Positions 1-7,730 of a DNA stretch of 9,743 bases are shown piece by piece. Source of the stretch: JAWXVD01 sp044425705 (GTDB lineage: Bacteria; Bacillota; Clostridia; Lachnospirales; Lachnospiraceae); the NCBI GenBank assembly GCA_044425705.1, contig JAWXVD010000129.1, positions 1 to 9,743 of the forward strand, in the 5' to 3' direction. The notes beneath the pieces were generated by a model, which was not told where the DNA came from, did no database searches, and saw nothing but the letters and a program-made list of their open reading frames with translations. Each line of letters begins with the position of its first letter. The stretch's first letter is position 1. The translations under genes and the position numbers were made by a program.

Positions 1-1013
1 TCGCTATCACAGCTGACGCATTTAACAATTTATCCGATGCAGGTTCTTCTCTTATTACATTGCTAGGATTTAAAATCGCTGGACAAAAACCAGATCCTGA
101 TCATCCTTTTGGACATGGTAGGGTGGAATATATCGCTGGACTTTTTGTCTCTCTAGCAATTGTTATGATGGGTGTTGAGTTAGTCAAGATATCTTTTGAC
201 AAAATCAGATATCCAGAATCTACCAGCTTTAGTTATTTAATTGTAGGTATTCTTATCGCTTCCATTGTTGTAAAATTATACATGGCTTACTATAATCACT
301 CCATTGGTAAGAAAATAAGCAGTGCTACGATGATCGCTACTGCAACAGATAGCCTAAGCGACACACTCTCTACACTAGTTGTTTTGATATCTACACTTGT
401 ATCTCAATTTACTTCTTTTCATATTGATGGGTACTGCGGTATTTTAGTTGGACTATTTATTTTATATGCAGGATTTAATGCCGCCAAGGACACCATTAAT
501 CCACTCCTAGGTCAACCACCTGCAAAAGAATTTGTAGAAAAGATAGAAGAAATTGTTATGAGCTATGATTTGATTATCGGTATTCATGATTTAGTCGTTC
601 ATGATTACGGGCCTGGTCGTGTGATGATTTCCGTCCATGCAGAAGTTCCTGCCGATGGTGATTTATTAGAAATTCATGATGTAATCGACACCATTGAACA
701 CCATTTAAATCAAACATTACACTGTGAATCTGTCATTCATATGGATCCTATTATGCGTAACAACGAAGAAGTGGATTTTTTAAAGAACAGCTTAAAAAAT
801 ATGCTATCAGAAATGGATTGTACTCTCAAATTTCATGATTTTAGAATTGTAAAAGGGCCCACCCACACCAATGTATTATTTGATGTTGTCGTCCCTTTCC
901 ACTTTTCTATGACAGATACAGAAATAAAATCATCGCTGCAAGATTCTTTTTCCCTATTAGACGACAAATATATGCTTGTGATTGATGTTGATAAAAGTTA
1001 TGTATCAGGATGA
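1..1013 (+). CDS. Cation diffusion facilitator transporter, likely Mn2+ type (5' end outside window)
   Basis: This is a membrane antiporter that exports divalent metal. The reading frame is open from base 3 to the TGA at 1011-1013, so the real start and first membrane helix lie left of the window; a TTG at 60 is only an internal codon. Family marks are the helix-2 metal motif NNLSD (24-38), the HPFGHGRVEY segment just after it (about 102-131), and the helix-5 motif DSLSD (348-362). Aligned by eye to the zinc transporter YiiP (D-x3-D plus H-x3-D), the four ligands read N, D, D, D. That pattern is associated with manganese-exporting members such as MntE, so Mn2+ (perhaps Fe2+) is more likely than Zn2+; this is inference. 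After the membrane part comes a cytoplasmic domain (about 522-750) and a second, similar-looking copy (about 756-1010). The gene converges on the minus-strand genes. The family assignment is firm; the metal is less certain. Confidence 0.93.
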   Translation, partial: AITADAFNNLSDAGSSLITLLGFKIAGQKPDPDHPFGHGRVEYIAGLFVSLAIVMMGVELVKISFDKIRYPESTSFSYLIVGILIASIVVKLYMAYYNHSIGKKISSATMIATATDSLSDTLSTLVVLISTLVSQFTSFHIDGYCGILVGLFILYAGFNAAKDTINPLLGQPPAKEFVEKIEEIVMSYDLIIGIHDLVVHDYGPGRVMISVHAEVPADGDLLEIHDVIDTIEHHLNQTLHCESVIHMDPIMRNNEEVDFLKNSLKNMLSEMDCTLKFHDFRIVKGPTHTNVLFDVVVPFHFSMTDTEIKSSLQDSFSLLDDKYMLVIDVDKSYVSG

Positions 1014-1040
1014 TTACTGAACTGCTCATTATGACATTAT

Positions 1041-1130
1041 AAAAACTACTACTTCTATCTTATAGAGCCTCAGAAAGTTAGCTTTTTAGGTCTAACTTTT
1101 TAGGTTCGGTTCATAGTCGTAGTAGTTTTT
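1041..1130. terminator. Long imperfect hairpin, probable bidirectional terminator
   Basis: The perfect 12-base arms 1041-1052 (AAAAACTACTAC) and 1119-1130 (GTAGTAGTTTTT) enclose further in-register pairing: 1055-1058 with 1113-1116, 1065-1070 with 1102-1107 (one G-U), and 1074-1081 (AAAGTTAG) with 1092-1099 (CTAACTTT). The outer arms give a T5 tail on each strand. It sits 27 bases after the CDF stop and 55 bases beyond the stop of the convergent isomerase gene, the usual place for a shared terminator. It is longer and more broken than a standard one. A 10-base direct repeat, CTTTTTAGGT, occurs inside it at 1082-1091 and 1096-1105. Confidence 0.65.
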
Positions 1131-1185
1131 CTTTCAGTTCATTTCGCGGCTACACCATAAAATGTAACCTTCTTTCACCATATAT

Positions 1186-2001
1186 TTATTTTAATCGTTC
1201 TCTTACATAATTATAAGAATTAATATATTCTTCCTCTGATTTCAAATGTTCGATAACCATTGGCATATCTACATTCATTTTTGTTGCCAACTCTGCATAT
1301 TTTTCTAAATTTAAAATACCTTTTCCACACATTACTTCTTCTACTTGCCATGTGTATTTTTCCAAACAATTAATATCTTTTAGATGACAACTTTTAATTC
1401 TATCACCTAATTTAGCAAAGCACTCTTCTATAAAAGAAGTATTCAAAAAGTATTTTTCTGGACTTGTAATCCAATTCACAACATCCATATGAACTGCAAA
1501 ACGTTCTCTATCTACGTCAGCTATTAATTTAAGATATTGATCTGGGTTCATTGGAATCATCCAAGGCATAGGTTCTATTGTATAATATGTATTCTGAGGA
1601 TTAACAGCATCAATGATCTCTTGAATACTTTTTACCACCATATCCCAAACTTCTTCTGTAAAGTTTTCATAGTATGGTCCATCCCAACGTTCTCCTGTTG
1701 TTCCACTCACATTTACACAACATTTAGCACCTATTTTATCAGCTAATTTTAGTTGTTCAATACATCTTATTTTTGCCTGTTCTCTAGTTTCTGCATCTGC
1801 TGCAATAGGATTGCACCATACCCCTACTTCTGCAATCACTAAGTCGTATTTTTTTGCTGCTGCTACATACTCATCGATTATCCCTTCATCTCCAGTGTAG
1901 TCCATTGGAAAATTCACACATCTGCACCCCAACTCATGATGACGTCTTGCCCATTCTTCTGGGCTGTTATGCTCTAATTGTCCTGCTATACCTAGTCTCA
2001 T
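1186..2001 (-). CDS. Sugar phosphate isomerase/epimerase family protein (xylose isomerase-like TIM barrel)
   Basis: This is a 271-residue cytosolic protein of the xylose isomerase-like / AP endonuclease 2 TIM-barrel superfamily, which includes many sugar epimerases and isomerases. The expected metal ligands sit at strand ends: E143 (in TIEPMPW), D173 (HMDVVNW), H206 (SCHLKD) and E251 (VIEHL). There is no signal peptide or membrane segment. I chose the ATG at 2001 over an in-frame GTG at 2022 because the Shine-Dalgarno AGGAG (2012-2016) lies inside the seven-codon extension and is correctly placed for the ATG. The gene has its own promoter at 2144-2172 and lies beyond the terminator of the upstream oligosaccharide operon, so it is a separate unit. 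Its substrate cannot be read from the sequence; a role in converting a sugar released by the neighbouring operon is a guess. The superfamily is firm, the reaction unknown. Confidence 0.88.
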   Translation of the reverse strand: MRLGIAGQLEHNSPEEWARRHHELGCRCVNFPMDYTGDEGIIDEYVAAAKKYDLVIAEVGVWCNPIAADAETREQAKIRCIEQLKLADKIGAKCCVNVSGTTGERWDGPYYENFTEEVWDMVVKSIQEIIDAVNPQNTYYTIEPMPWMIPMNPDQYLKLIADVDRERFAVHMDVVNWITSPEKYFLNTSFIEECFAKLGDRIKSCHLKDINCLEKYTWQVEEVMCGKGILNLEKYAELATKMNVDMPMVIEHLKSEEEYINSYNYVRERLK

Positions 2002-2067
2002 TTTTAATCTTCTCCTTCTCACATTCTAGCAACTTTATACTTTACTCCATTTGAATAACCATCACTT

Positions 2068-2091
2068 AGCTAAAATCTGACCACTTTAGCT
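2068..2091. repeat. Inverted repeat in the isomerase leader
   Basis: Arms AGCTAAA (2068-2074) and TTTAGCT (2085-2091) are separated by 10 bases. They lie between the predicted transcription start (about 2137) and the isomerase start codon, so they could form a small RNA hairpin or be a protein site. There is no U-run after them, so this is not a terminator. I recognise no riboswitch class in this leader. Confidence 0.4.
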
Positions 2092-2110
2092 GGAAGCGAT
2101 AAATTACCAG

Positions 2111-2130
2111 TTGAAAAATCTTATTTTCAA
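2111..2130. repeat. Dyad just downstream of the isomerase promoter
   Basis: TTGAAAA (2111-2117) and TTTTCAA (2124-2130) form a perfect 7-base dyad around a 6-base centre. It begins about 14 bases after the -10 box of the predicted promoter, which is a common operator position. It does not contain the AACCGATT core of the operon's regulator, so another factor would be needed if it is an operator. It could also be chance in AT-rich DNA. Confidence 0.35.
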
Positions 2131-2143
2131 CCTATCTACAAAT

Positions 2144-2172
2144 ATAGTATGCTCTTTTAGTCATCTTTTCAA
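2144..2172 (-). promoter_or_regulatory. Sigma-A-type promoter for the isomerase gene
   Basis: On the minus strand, TTGAAA (2172-2167) and TACTAT (2149-2144) are separated by exactly 17 bases. The predicted start is near 2137, giving a leader of about 135 bases. The promoter begins just after the terminator of the glycosidase operon, which supports independent transcription of the isomerase gene. Confidence 0.6.
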
Positions 2173-2194
2173 GGGAAAATTATAAGTAGTCACT

Positions 2195-2243
2195 AAAAAA
2201 GATAGTGCGATGAACAACACTTATTTTTCATCCCACTATCTTT
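2195..2243 (-). terminator. Rho-independent terminator of the oligosaccharide operon
   Basis: A 17-base stem with one mismatch (2198-2214 paired with 2227-2243; C2208 opposite C2233) has a 12-base loop. On the minus strand it ends in six U residues (A-run 2195-2200), three of which overlap the stem. It starts five bases after the GH3 stop codon and closes the operon. Confidence 0.85.
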
Positions 2244-2248
2244 CAAAA

Positions 2249-4390
2249 TTAATATTCTACTTCTAATATTTCACCTAAAAGTTCTACCTCAAAACAATCC
2301 ACCTTCATCCCTGTCAGTTTTTCACTTCTGCTATCGGGCTGTTGTCCACCGATAAACACTTTATATTTACCTGGCTCCACAATTGCTTTTCCATTTTCTG
2401 TAATCGTTGCAAAATCCCTAGGATGCAATGTTAATTTTACAGTTTTACTCTCTCCAGATTCCAAAGCAACAACTTCCACATTTTTCAATTGATAAAATGC
2501 ATCTTCTTGATTTCCTTCTTTTCTACTAATATAAACCTGCACAATCTCATTCATTTGGTATTGACTATTATTCTTCACTTCTGTTCTCACTTCTGTGTTA
2601 TCTAATACATCATGTTTCATACAATCAATACCAGAATTACTGTATACCACTTTCCCATACTGTAGTCCAAAACCAAATGGATATAATGCTTCATTTTCCA
2701 TAAAGCGGTAGGTTCTATTTTTCATAGAATAATCTGTAAACTCTGGCAAATCATCTACAGATTTATAAAATGTTACTGGAAGTTTTCCCGATGGTGATGC
2801 TTTGCCAAGTAAAAGGTCTGCAATGGCAATACCACCTCTAGCACCAGGATACCATGTTTGTAATATACCGGCAATATTTTTATCCGCAAAGCTCAAGTCC
2901 ATAGCACTACCTGTTGATAATAAAAGAATCACTGGTTTTCCAATTTTTGTTACTTCTTCTAATAATTGTTGTTGCAATCCTGGTAAGGATAAGTCTATCT
3001 TATCTCCACTTGCGTAAGCATTACCAGTATCCCCTTGTTCCCCTTCAATGGTTGCGTCCAGTCCTAAGCACATAATCACCACATCTGACATTTCTGCTAC
3101 ACACAATGCTTCTGCAATTCTATCATCTTCTTCTGCCAATACTTCTACTTTTCCTTTGAATAAGTGAGCTCCTTGGGCGTACACTACTCTTGCCTCATCT
3201 CCAACTGCTCTTCTAATTCCTTCTAGTGGTGTCACATATTCTGATGATGTTCCTGTATAATTTCCAATTAATCCATCTCTTGAATCCGCATTTGGTCCGA
3301 TCACAGCTATGGTATTAATTTTTTCTAGATTTAATGGTAAGATGCCATCATTTTTAAGCATAACTACAGTTCTTCTGCCTGCTTCAATGGCAACTTCCAC
3401 ATGTTCCTTACACTCTACCATTTCATATGCCACATTGTCATATGGAGATGGATAATCCTCTAACATACCTAATCTAATTCTTGTATCTAGCAATCTTGTT
3501 ACACTTGCATTAATTGTTTCTTCTGATACAAGACCTTCTTCAAATGCTTTTGGCAAATGAAGGTATGCACTTCCACAGTTTAAATCACATCCATTATTTA
3601 CTGCTAATGCTGCCGATTCCACCACCGTTTTTGTTACCATATGATGTTCATGGAAATCATTAATTGCCCAACAATCAGATACTACATGTCCTTTAAATTG
3701 CCATTCATCACGTAAAATATCTTTTAATAAAGTTTTGCTACCACAAGCTGGTTCACCGTTGACTCTATTGTACGCTCCCATAATTGCTTCTACTTTTCCG
3801 TCTTTTACAAGACGTTTGAAGGCATATAAATACGTATCATACATATCTTTTGTGCTAACCACTGCATCAAATTCATGGCGCAACCCTTCTGGTCCACTAT
3901 GTACTGCAAAATGCTTTGCACAAGCAGTAGCTTTCAAATGTTCTCTGTCATTCCCTTGTAATCCTTCTACATAAGATACGCCTAAAGTAGCTGCTAAATA
4001 AGGATCTTCTCCAAATGTTTCATGGCCTCTTCCCCATCGTGGATCCCTAAAAATATTAATATTTGGTGCCCAATACGTTAAACCTTTATATATCCCTCTA
4101 TCACCTTTTCTAGAATAAGCACCATATTTTGCTCGTCCTTCAATTGCAATGATTTCTGCTATTCCTTTCAATAGATCTTTATCAAAAGTAGCCGATAATC
4201 CAATGGCCTGTGGAAACATGGTGGATACACCAGCTCTCGCCACACCGTGTAGCGATTCATTCCACCAATTATAACTAGGGATTCCTAGCCTCTCAATAGC
4301 TGGCGACTGATAAACCATTTGACTTAATTTTTCTTCCATAGTCATTTGATTGACTAATTCTACTGCTCTTTGATATGTATTTGTTATCAC
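2249..4390 (-). CDS. GH3 family glycoside hydrolase, beta-xylosidase-like (beta-glucosidase possible)
   Basis: This is a 713-residue cytoplasmic exo-glycosidase; no signal peptide is visible. The order is the GH3 N-terminal barrel (about 10-310), the alpha/beta sandwich domain (about 340-560) and a fibronectin-III-like C-terminal domain (about 600-690). Visible signatures are NWWNESLHG (41-49), DPRWGRG (116-122), KH (159-160), the nucleophile D239 in VVSDCWAI, and EGEQGD (449-454), which holds the probable acid/base glutamate. NWWNESLHG, SDC at the nucleophile and DLNCG (269-273) resemble bacterial GH3 beta-xylosidases, where beta-glucosidases often have SDW. Hydrolysis of imported xylo-oligosaccharides is therefore likely, with beta-glucoside or arabinofuranoside activity possible. 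The start is GTG at 4390, supported by AGGGAA at 4397-4402. It is the last gene of the operon, 51 bases after the second permease. Family is firm, substrate moderate. Confidence 0.95.
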   Translation of the reverse strand: MITNTYQRAVELVNQMTMEEKLSQMVYQSPAIERLGIPSYNWWNESLHGVARAGVSTMFPQAIGLSATFDKDLLKGIAEIIAIEGRAKYGAYSRKGDRGIYKGLTYWAPNINIFRDPRWGRGHETFGEDPYLAATLGVSYVEGLQGNDREHLKATACAKHFAVHSGPEGLRHEFDAVVSTKDMYDTYLYAFKRLVKDGKVEAIMGAYNRVNGEPACGSKTLLKDILRDEWQFKGHVVSDCWAINDFHEHHMVTKTVVESAALAVNNGCDLNCGSAYLHLPKAFEEGLVSEETINASVTRLLDTRIRLGMLEDYPSPYDNVAYEMVECKEHVEVAIEAGRRTVVMLKNDGILPLNLEKINTIAVIGPNADSRDGLIGNYTGTSSEYVTPLEGIRRAVGDEARVVYAQGAHLFKGKVEVLAEEDDRIAEALCVAEMSDVVIMCLGLDATIEGEQGDTGNAYASGDKIDLSLPGLQQQLLEEVTKIGKPVILLLSTGSAMDLSFADKNIAGILQTWYPGARGGIAIADLLLGKASPSGKLPVTFYKSVDDLPEFTDYSMKNRTYRFMENEALYPFGFGLQYGKVVYSNSGIDCMKHDVLDNTEVRTEVKNNSQYQMNEIVQVYISRKEGNQEDAFYQLKNVEVVALESGESKTVKLTLHPRDFATITENGKAIVEPGKYKVFIGGQQPDSRSEKLTGMKVDCFEVELLGEILEVEY

Positions 4391-4441
4391 GATTATTTCC
4401 CTATTCTTTCTATTATCTTATGCTGAAACCAAGTTGTCTTT

Positions 4442-5278
4442 TTATCCTTTTACACTACCCATGGCAACACCTTGTATGATATATTTTGACAATGCAAAAT
4501 AGGCGACCATAAGTGGTAAAATACTGAGTGTGATTCCTAAATATTGTGCACCATATTCAGTTTTATAAATATCACCTTTTAGCATTTGCACCATAAGTGG
4601 TAATGTATATTTCTTCGTATCACTTAATAAGATAAGTGGCATAATATAGTTATTCCAAGAACTTACCATTGCAAAGATCGCCATAGTAGCCATAGCTGGT
4701 TTTACAATAGGAAGTGCAATTACATTAAAGGTAAAAAATTCCCCCGCACCATCAATTCTAGATGCCTCTACAATTTCAAGTGGCAAGCTACCCGAAAAAT
4801 ACTGTTTCATAAAAAATACCGTAGATGGTGCCGCAATTGCTGGCAAAATCAAAGGTATATATGAATTTGTTAATCCAAGCTGTAGCATAAAGCGATAAAA
4901 TCCAATCATACTTAACTGACCTGGAATCATAATAATTCCTAATATCAATGTAAATAATGCTTTTTTTCCTTTAAAATTATAAACACTGATTCCATACGCC
5001 GTTAATGTTGAAAAATACACACTCAACACAGTGCTACAAATTGATATTGTCGCACTATTCAATGTACCTCTGAAAGCATCAAAATCTTTCTCTTGTAAAC
5101 TAGCCCAGTTAGATGCTAGAAAAGTGGATGGAATGAAAGAAACACTTGATTGTACTGCTGTCGCCGAACGTGTTGCATTTACTACCATAAGCCAAAAAGG
5201 AAGAATACTTAATATGGCTAAGAAAATACAAAATGCTTGCATCCCTATTTTTTGACCTAAATATTTTGGTTTTTTCAT
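4442..5278 (-). CDS. Carbohydrate ABC transporter permease, MalG/UgpE-like (CUT1)
   Basis: This is a 278-residue inner-membrane subunit that forms half of the sugar channel. It has about six hydrophobic segments, the first at about 12-34. The cytoplasmic EAA loop that contacts the ATPase is at 171-194 (EASRIDGAGE...ALPIVKP). The C-terminus, QGVAMGSVKG, is typical of MalG-type permeases. The Shine-Dalgarno run GGGGG (5287-5291) overlaps the TAG stop of the first permease (5291-5293), which suggests translational coupling, as expected for two subunits made in equal amounts. No ATP-binding subunit is encoded in the window, so a shared MsmK/MsiK-type ATPase elsewhere is likely (known for many Firmicute CUT1 systems; inferred here). 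Substrate is inferred from the adjacent GH3 gene. Confidence 0.95.
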   Translation of the reverse strand: MKKPKYLGQKIGMQAFCIFLAILSILPFWLMVVNATRSATAVQSSVSFIPSTFLASNWASLQEKDFDAFRGTLNSATISICSTVLSVYFSTLTAYGISVYNFKGKKALFTLILGIIMIPGQLSMIGFYRFMLQLGLTNSYIPLILPAIAAPSTVFFMKQYFSGSLPLEIVEASRIDGAGEFFTFNVIALPIVKPAMATMAIFAMVSSWNNYIMPLILLSDTKKYTLPLMVQMLKGDIYKTEYGAQYLGITLSILPLMVAYFALSKYIIQGVAMGSVKG

Positions 5279-5290
5279 ATCTTTATCCCC

Positions 5291-6196
5291 CTATTTATCT
5301 TCTTGTAAAAATTTGAAAATACATGCACTTAATAAAGCTATAATGATAAGTAGTATTACTGCCGCCGCTGATGCAATACCAAAGTTTCGTCCACTAGTAA
5401 ATGCTTGGTAATAGATATACATGGCAATCGTTTGAATACTATTATCAGGCCCACCACCGGTAAATAAAAATGGAATATCAAAAATTTGGAACCCACCTAT
5501 TAACGATGTTACTAATACATATAACATAATAGGCTTTATTAATGGCAACGTGATTTTTCTAAATATAACCTTATCATTTGCTCCATCAATCATCGCTGCT
5601 TCATATAAGCTTGTATCAATTGCTAAAATACCTGCAATCAACATAATCATTGTACTTCCGTAATACATCCAAAATTGCATAAATGCTACACTAGCTCTAG
5701 CCGCCATTTTACTTTGCAAAAATTCAAATGGCTGTGAAAGAATTCCTAAGTTCAACAATATACTATTAATTGGTCCTGTTGGATAATTTTCTAAGGCACG
5801 AAAAAGAATCGCCACAGAAGCTGCTGTAATAATACCTGGGAAATAAAACAACACCTTATAAAGTCCTTTTCCTCTCACCTTAATTTTTACACTTGTGAAC
5901 CAAGCTGCAAGCAACAATGCAACACCAATTTGTGGTATAAAATTCATACTCCAAATAATAACTGTGTTTTTCAAAGAATTCCAAAATAATTTATTGTTTA
6001 ACAAATATGTATAGTTATCTAGTTTTATGTATTCATAAGTAGTATCCCAACCAGCTAATCCTGTGAAGCTCAAATTAATTGTATAAACAATTGGATATAG
6101 TTGAAATAATAAAAAAGCAATAATGAATGGTAGTACAAAATAATACCCATATTTATCATAACTCACTGTTTTTTTCTTGTTTATTTTACCTGCCAT
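5291..6196 (-). CDS. Carbohydrate ABC transporter permease, MalF/UgpA-like (CUT1)
   Basis: This is a 301-residue inner-membrane subunit and partner of the permease encoded 12 bases downstream. Hydrophobic segments lie at about 16-43, 76-100, 112-132, 168-192, 222-245 and 272-297. The EAA loop is at 199-222 (EAAMIDGAND...LPLIKP), and the MalF-type motif TGGGPDNSIQT is at 246-256, just before the last helix. The start ATG at 6196 is preceded by AGAGGG (6203-6208) with six bases between. The gene follows the binding-protein gene across a gap of 104 bases that holds a transcription-attenuating hairpin (6261-6291). Together with the second permease it would import an oligosaccharide delivered by the lipoprotein. 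Confidence 0.95.
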   Translation of the reverse strand: MAGKINKKKTVSYDKYGYYFVLPFIIAFLLFQLYPIVYTINLSFTGLAGWDTTYEYIKLDNYTYLLNNKLFWNSLKNTVIIWSMNFIPQIGVALLLAAWFTSVKIKVRGKGLYKVLFYFPGIITAASVAILFRALENYPTGPINSILLNLGILSQPFEFLQSKMAARASVAFMQFWMYYGSTMIMLIAGILAIDTSLYEAAMIDGANDKVIFRKITLPLIKPIMLYVLVTSLIGGFQIFDIPFLFTGGGPDNSIQTIAMYIYYQAFTSGRNFGIASAAAVILLIIIALLSACIFKFLQEDK

Positions 6197-6260
6197 AGTT
6201 TTCCCTCTTTTCTATCTCTAGCGTGCAAAATTCATCAAATAACTCACACTTATTTTTCTT

Positions 6261-6291
6261 AAAAAGAGACATGGACAATGCCATGCCTCTT
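6261..6291 (-). terminator. Intergenic attenuator hairpin after the binding-protein gene
   Basis: An 11-base stem (6264-6274 with 6281-6291) with a 6-base loop is followed on the minus strand by five U residues (A-run 6261-6265, partly inside the stem). Position 6269/6286 pairs only as G-U on the minus-strand RNA and is a mismatch in the other direction, which fits minus-strand transcription. It lies 10 bases after the stop of the binding protein and before the permeases, a position that in other sugar ABC operons lowers permease expression relative to the binding protein. Confidence 0.75.
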
Positions 6292-6300
6292 AAACAAAAT

Positions 6301-7665
6301 TTATTCTACATTTAACTGTGGATAAGCATTTTTAACATTTGCTTTAAAATCAGCAATTGCTGTTTCTTTATCTTTGTTGCCTCTAATGTATTCATCTACT
6401 TGTGCATTAAGTAATAATTGAATTGCTCCATCTTCACCAGTTATTGTGTCTGCTGTAACCTCTTTTGCTAAATCACTAAACATTTCATAATGGTTTTGTC
6501 CACCTAAGAACTCTTCTTCAAAATCACCTTTGATAGCATCTGCAACTGTTTGATTTGCTAATACATCACCTGTGTCTTTTGCATATTGTGTTAAGAATTT
6601 TTCATCTGTAGTGATATATCTGATTAATTCTGCTGCTTCTTCTGTCATTTCAGAACCATTTCTAACTGTTAACCATGTTCCACCATTAAAGTATGAACCA
6701 GGTCCTTGAATTACAGCCCAATCACCTGCTGTTGTTGTTCCTGCTTCTTTATCTTCTGCATTTGTTTTAAGTACATAATGTAATCCCCATGTAGGTAATA
6801 CATATCCAAATATGTTATCTTGATTGATTCCAGTAAACCATCCTTCAGTCCAACCTTCTATTTCTGATGTATATCCGTTATCTTGTAATATTTTCGCTGT
6901 ATCCATATATTCGTAGATATTCTCGCTAATCACGAAATCATCACCTACAATCCAAGGAGATTCTTGGTTTGCAAAATAAATTTGACCAATTTCTTTTGGT
7001 CCAGCAATTATTTTCACTTCACCATTTGAAGCTGTATTTAAAAGTTCTGCTGTTTCTAAGAAAGAGTCAAAATCTGATATCATTGCTTGTACTTCATCTG
7101 GATCTTGTGTGCCTAAATATTCTTCAGCAATACTTCTTCTATAAAAGAATCCACCAGGACATGCTTGCCAAGAAATCGCTTTAATATTACCTTCTGCATC
7201 TCTAGCTGCATCATTTACATATGCTAAGTTTGCACTTAATTCTTCTTCTGAAATTCCCAAATCAGCAACGTTCATTGTTAAGTCAGAGTATGTATATTTT
7301 TGCACATATGGTGCATTTAGAGCAAATAAATCTGGTCCACCTTTTCCTGTTGCAAGTGCTGAATCAAGTTTTGTTTCATACGAATCAGAAGGAATAACAG
7401 TTACTTCAATTTTATAATCAATATCTGGATGATCTGCTAGATAATAATTTTCAATCATAACTTTCACTTCATCTGTAAACGACCAAATGTGTAATACTTT
7501 ATCAGATTCCGTATTTCCTAACGCTTCTTGTTCTTCACCTTCTTCTGGTGCTGATTCTGGTGCTGATTCTGATGTTTCTTTACTAGCTTCATTACCACAT
7601 CCTGTTAATAATGTAGATAGAATCATAGTTGTTGCTAATACTGTTGCAATTATTCTTTTTTTCAT
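6301..7665 (-). CDS. Extracellular sugar-binding lipoprotein of the ABC importer (family 1)
   Basis: This is a 454-residue solute-binding protein tethered to the outer face of the membrane. The signal peptide MKKRIIATVLATTMILS is followed by the lipobox LLTGC, with the lipid-modified cysteine at position 23. An acidic, Ser/Pro-rich linker follows (about 25-50), including a short repeat ESAP encoded by a 12-base tandem duplication at 7547-7570. The rest fits an extracellular solute-binding protein family 1 fold, including GGTWLTVRNGSEM followed by a helix near 330-355. I chose the ATG at 7665 over an in-frame ATG seven codons earlier because it is preceded by AGGGAA (7671-7676) at good spacing and gives a standard signal peptide. 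It is the first structural gene after the regulator. The ligand is probably a short plant-derived oligosaccharide, inferred from the GH3 gene in the same operon. Confidence 0.94.
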   Translation of the reverse strand: MKKRIIATVLATTMILSTLLTGCGNEASKETSESAPESAPEEGEEQEALGNTESDKVLHIWSFTDEVKVMIENYYLADHPDIDYKIEVTVIPSDSYETKLDSALATGKGGPDLFALNAPYVQKYTYSDLTMNVADLGISEEELSANLAYVNDAARDAEGNIKAISWQACPGGFFYRRSIAEEYLGTQDPDEVQAMISDFDSFLETAELLNTASNGEVKIIAGPKEIGQIYFANQESPWIVGDDFVISENIYEYMDTAKILQDNGYTSEIEGWTEGWFTGINQDNIFGYVLPTWGLHYVLKTNAEDKEAGTTTAGDWAVIQGPGSYFNGGTWLTVRNGSEMTEEAAELIRYITTDEKFLTQYAKDTGDVLANQTVADAIKGDFEEEFLGGQNHYEMFSDLAKEVTADTITGEDGAIQLLLNAQVDEYIRGNKDKETAIADFKANVKNAYPQLNVE

Positions 7666-7696
7666 TTTACTTCCCTGCCCTTTCATTCCCCTTTTG

Positions 7697-7725
7697 ATTG
7701 AATACTAAAATATAGTTTATTCAAT
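7697..7725. repeat. Inverted repeat between the regulator and binding-protein genes
   Basis: ATTGAATA (7697-7704) and TATTCAAT (7718-7725) form perfect 8-base arms around 13 bases in the 65-base gap. On the minus strand the hairpin is followed by CAAAAGGGG, not a U-run, so it is not a standard terminator. It could stabilise or process the mRNA between the two genes, or be a protein site. I see no convincing promoter in the gap, which favours read-through from the regulator gene. Confidence 0.4.
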
Positions 7726-7730
7726 ATTTC

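Noticed and set aside
60..62. TTG at 60 as the start of the CDF gene
   Set aside because: The frame continues upstream with conserved helix-2 residues, including the metal-binding motif, so the true start is outside the window.
1537..2054. Two short plus-strand open frames opposite the isomerase gene (1537-1746, 1854-2054)
   Set aside because: They lie antisense to a well-supported gene, have low-complexity residues, and show no family motif.
2802..3974. Plus-strand open frames at 2802-3017 and 3735-3974
   Set aside because: They are antisense to conserved GH3 coding sequence and have no recognisable domains.
5031..5255. Plus-strand open frame opposite the second permease
   Set aside because: It is a shadow frame of the conserved permease with no recognisable protein features.
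7547..7570. Tandem 12-base repeat as a mobile or CRISPR-like repeat
   Set aside because: It is just two in-frame copies inside the flexible linker of the lipoprotein.
6969..7708. Plus-strand open frames at 6969-7184 and 7487-7708
   Set aside because: They are antisense to the binding-protein gene; the Ser/Ala-rich one mirrors the acidic linker and its 12-base tandem repeat.
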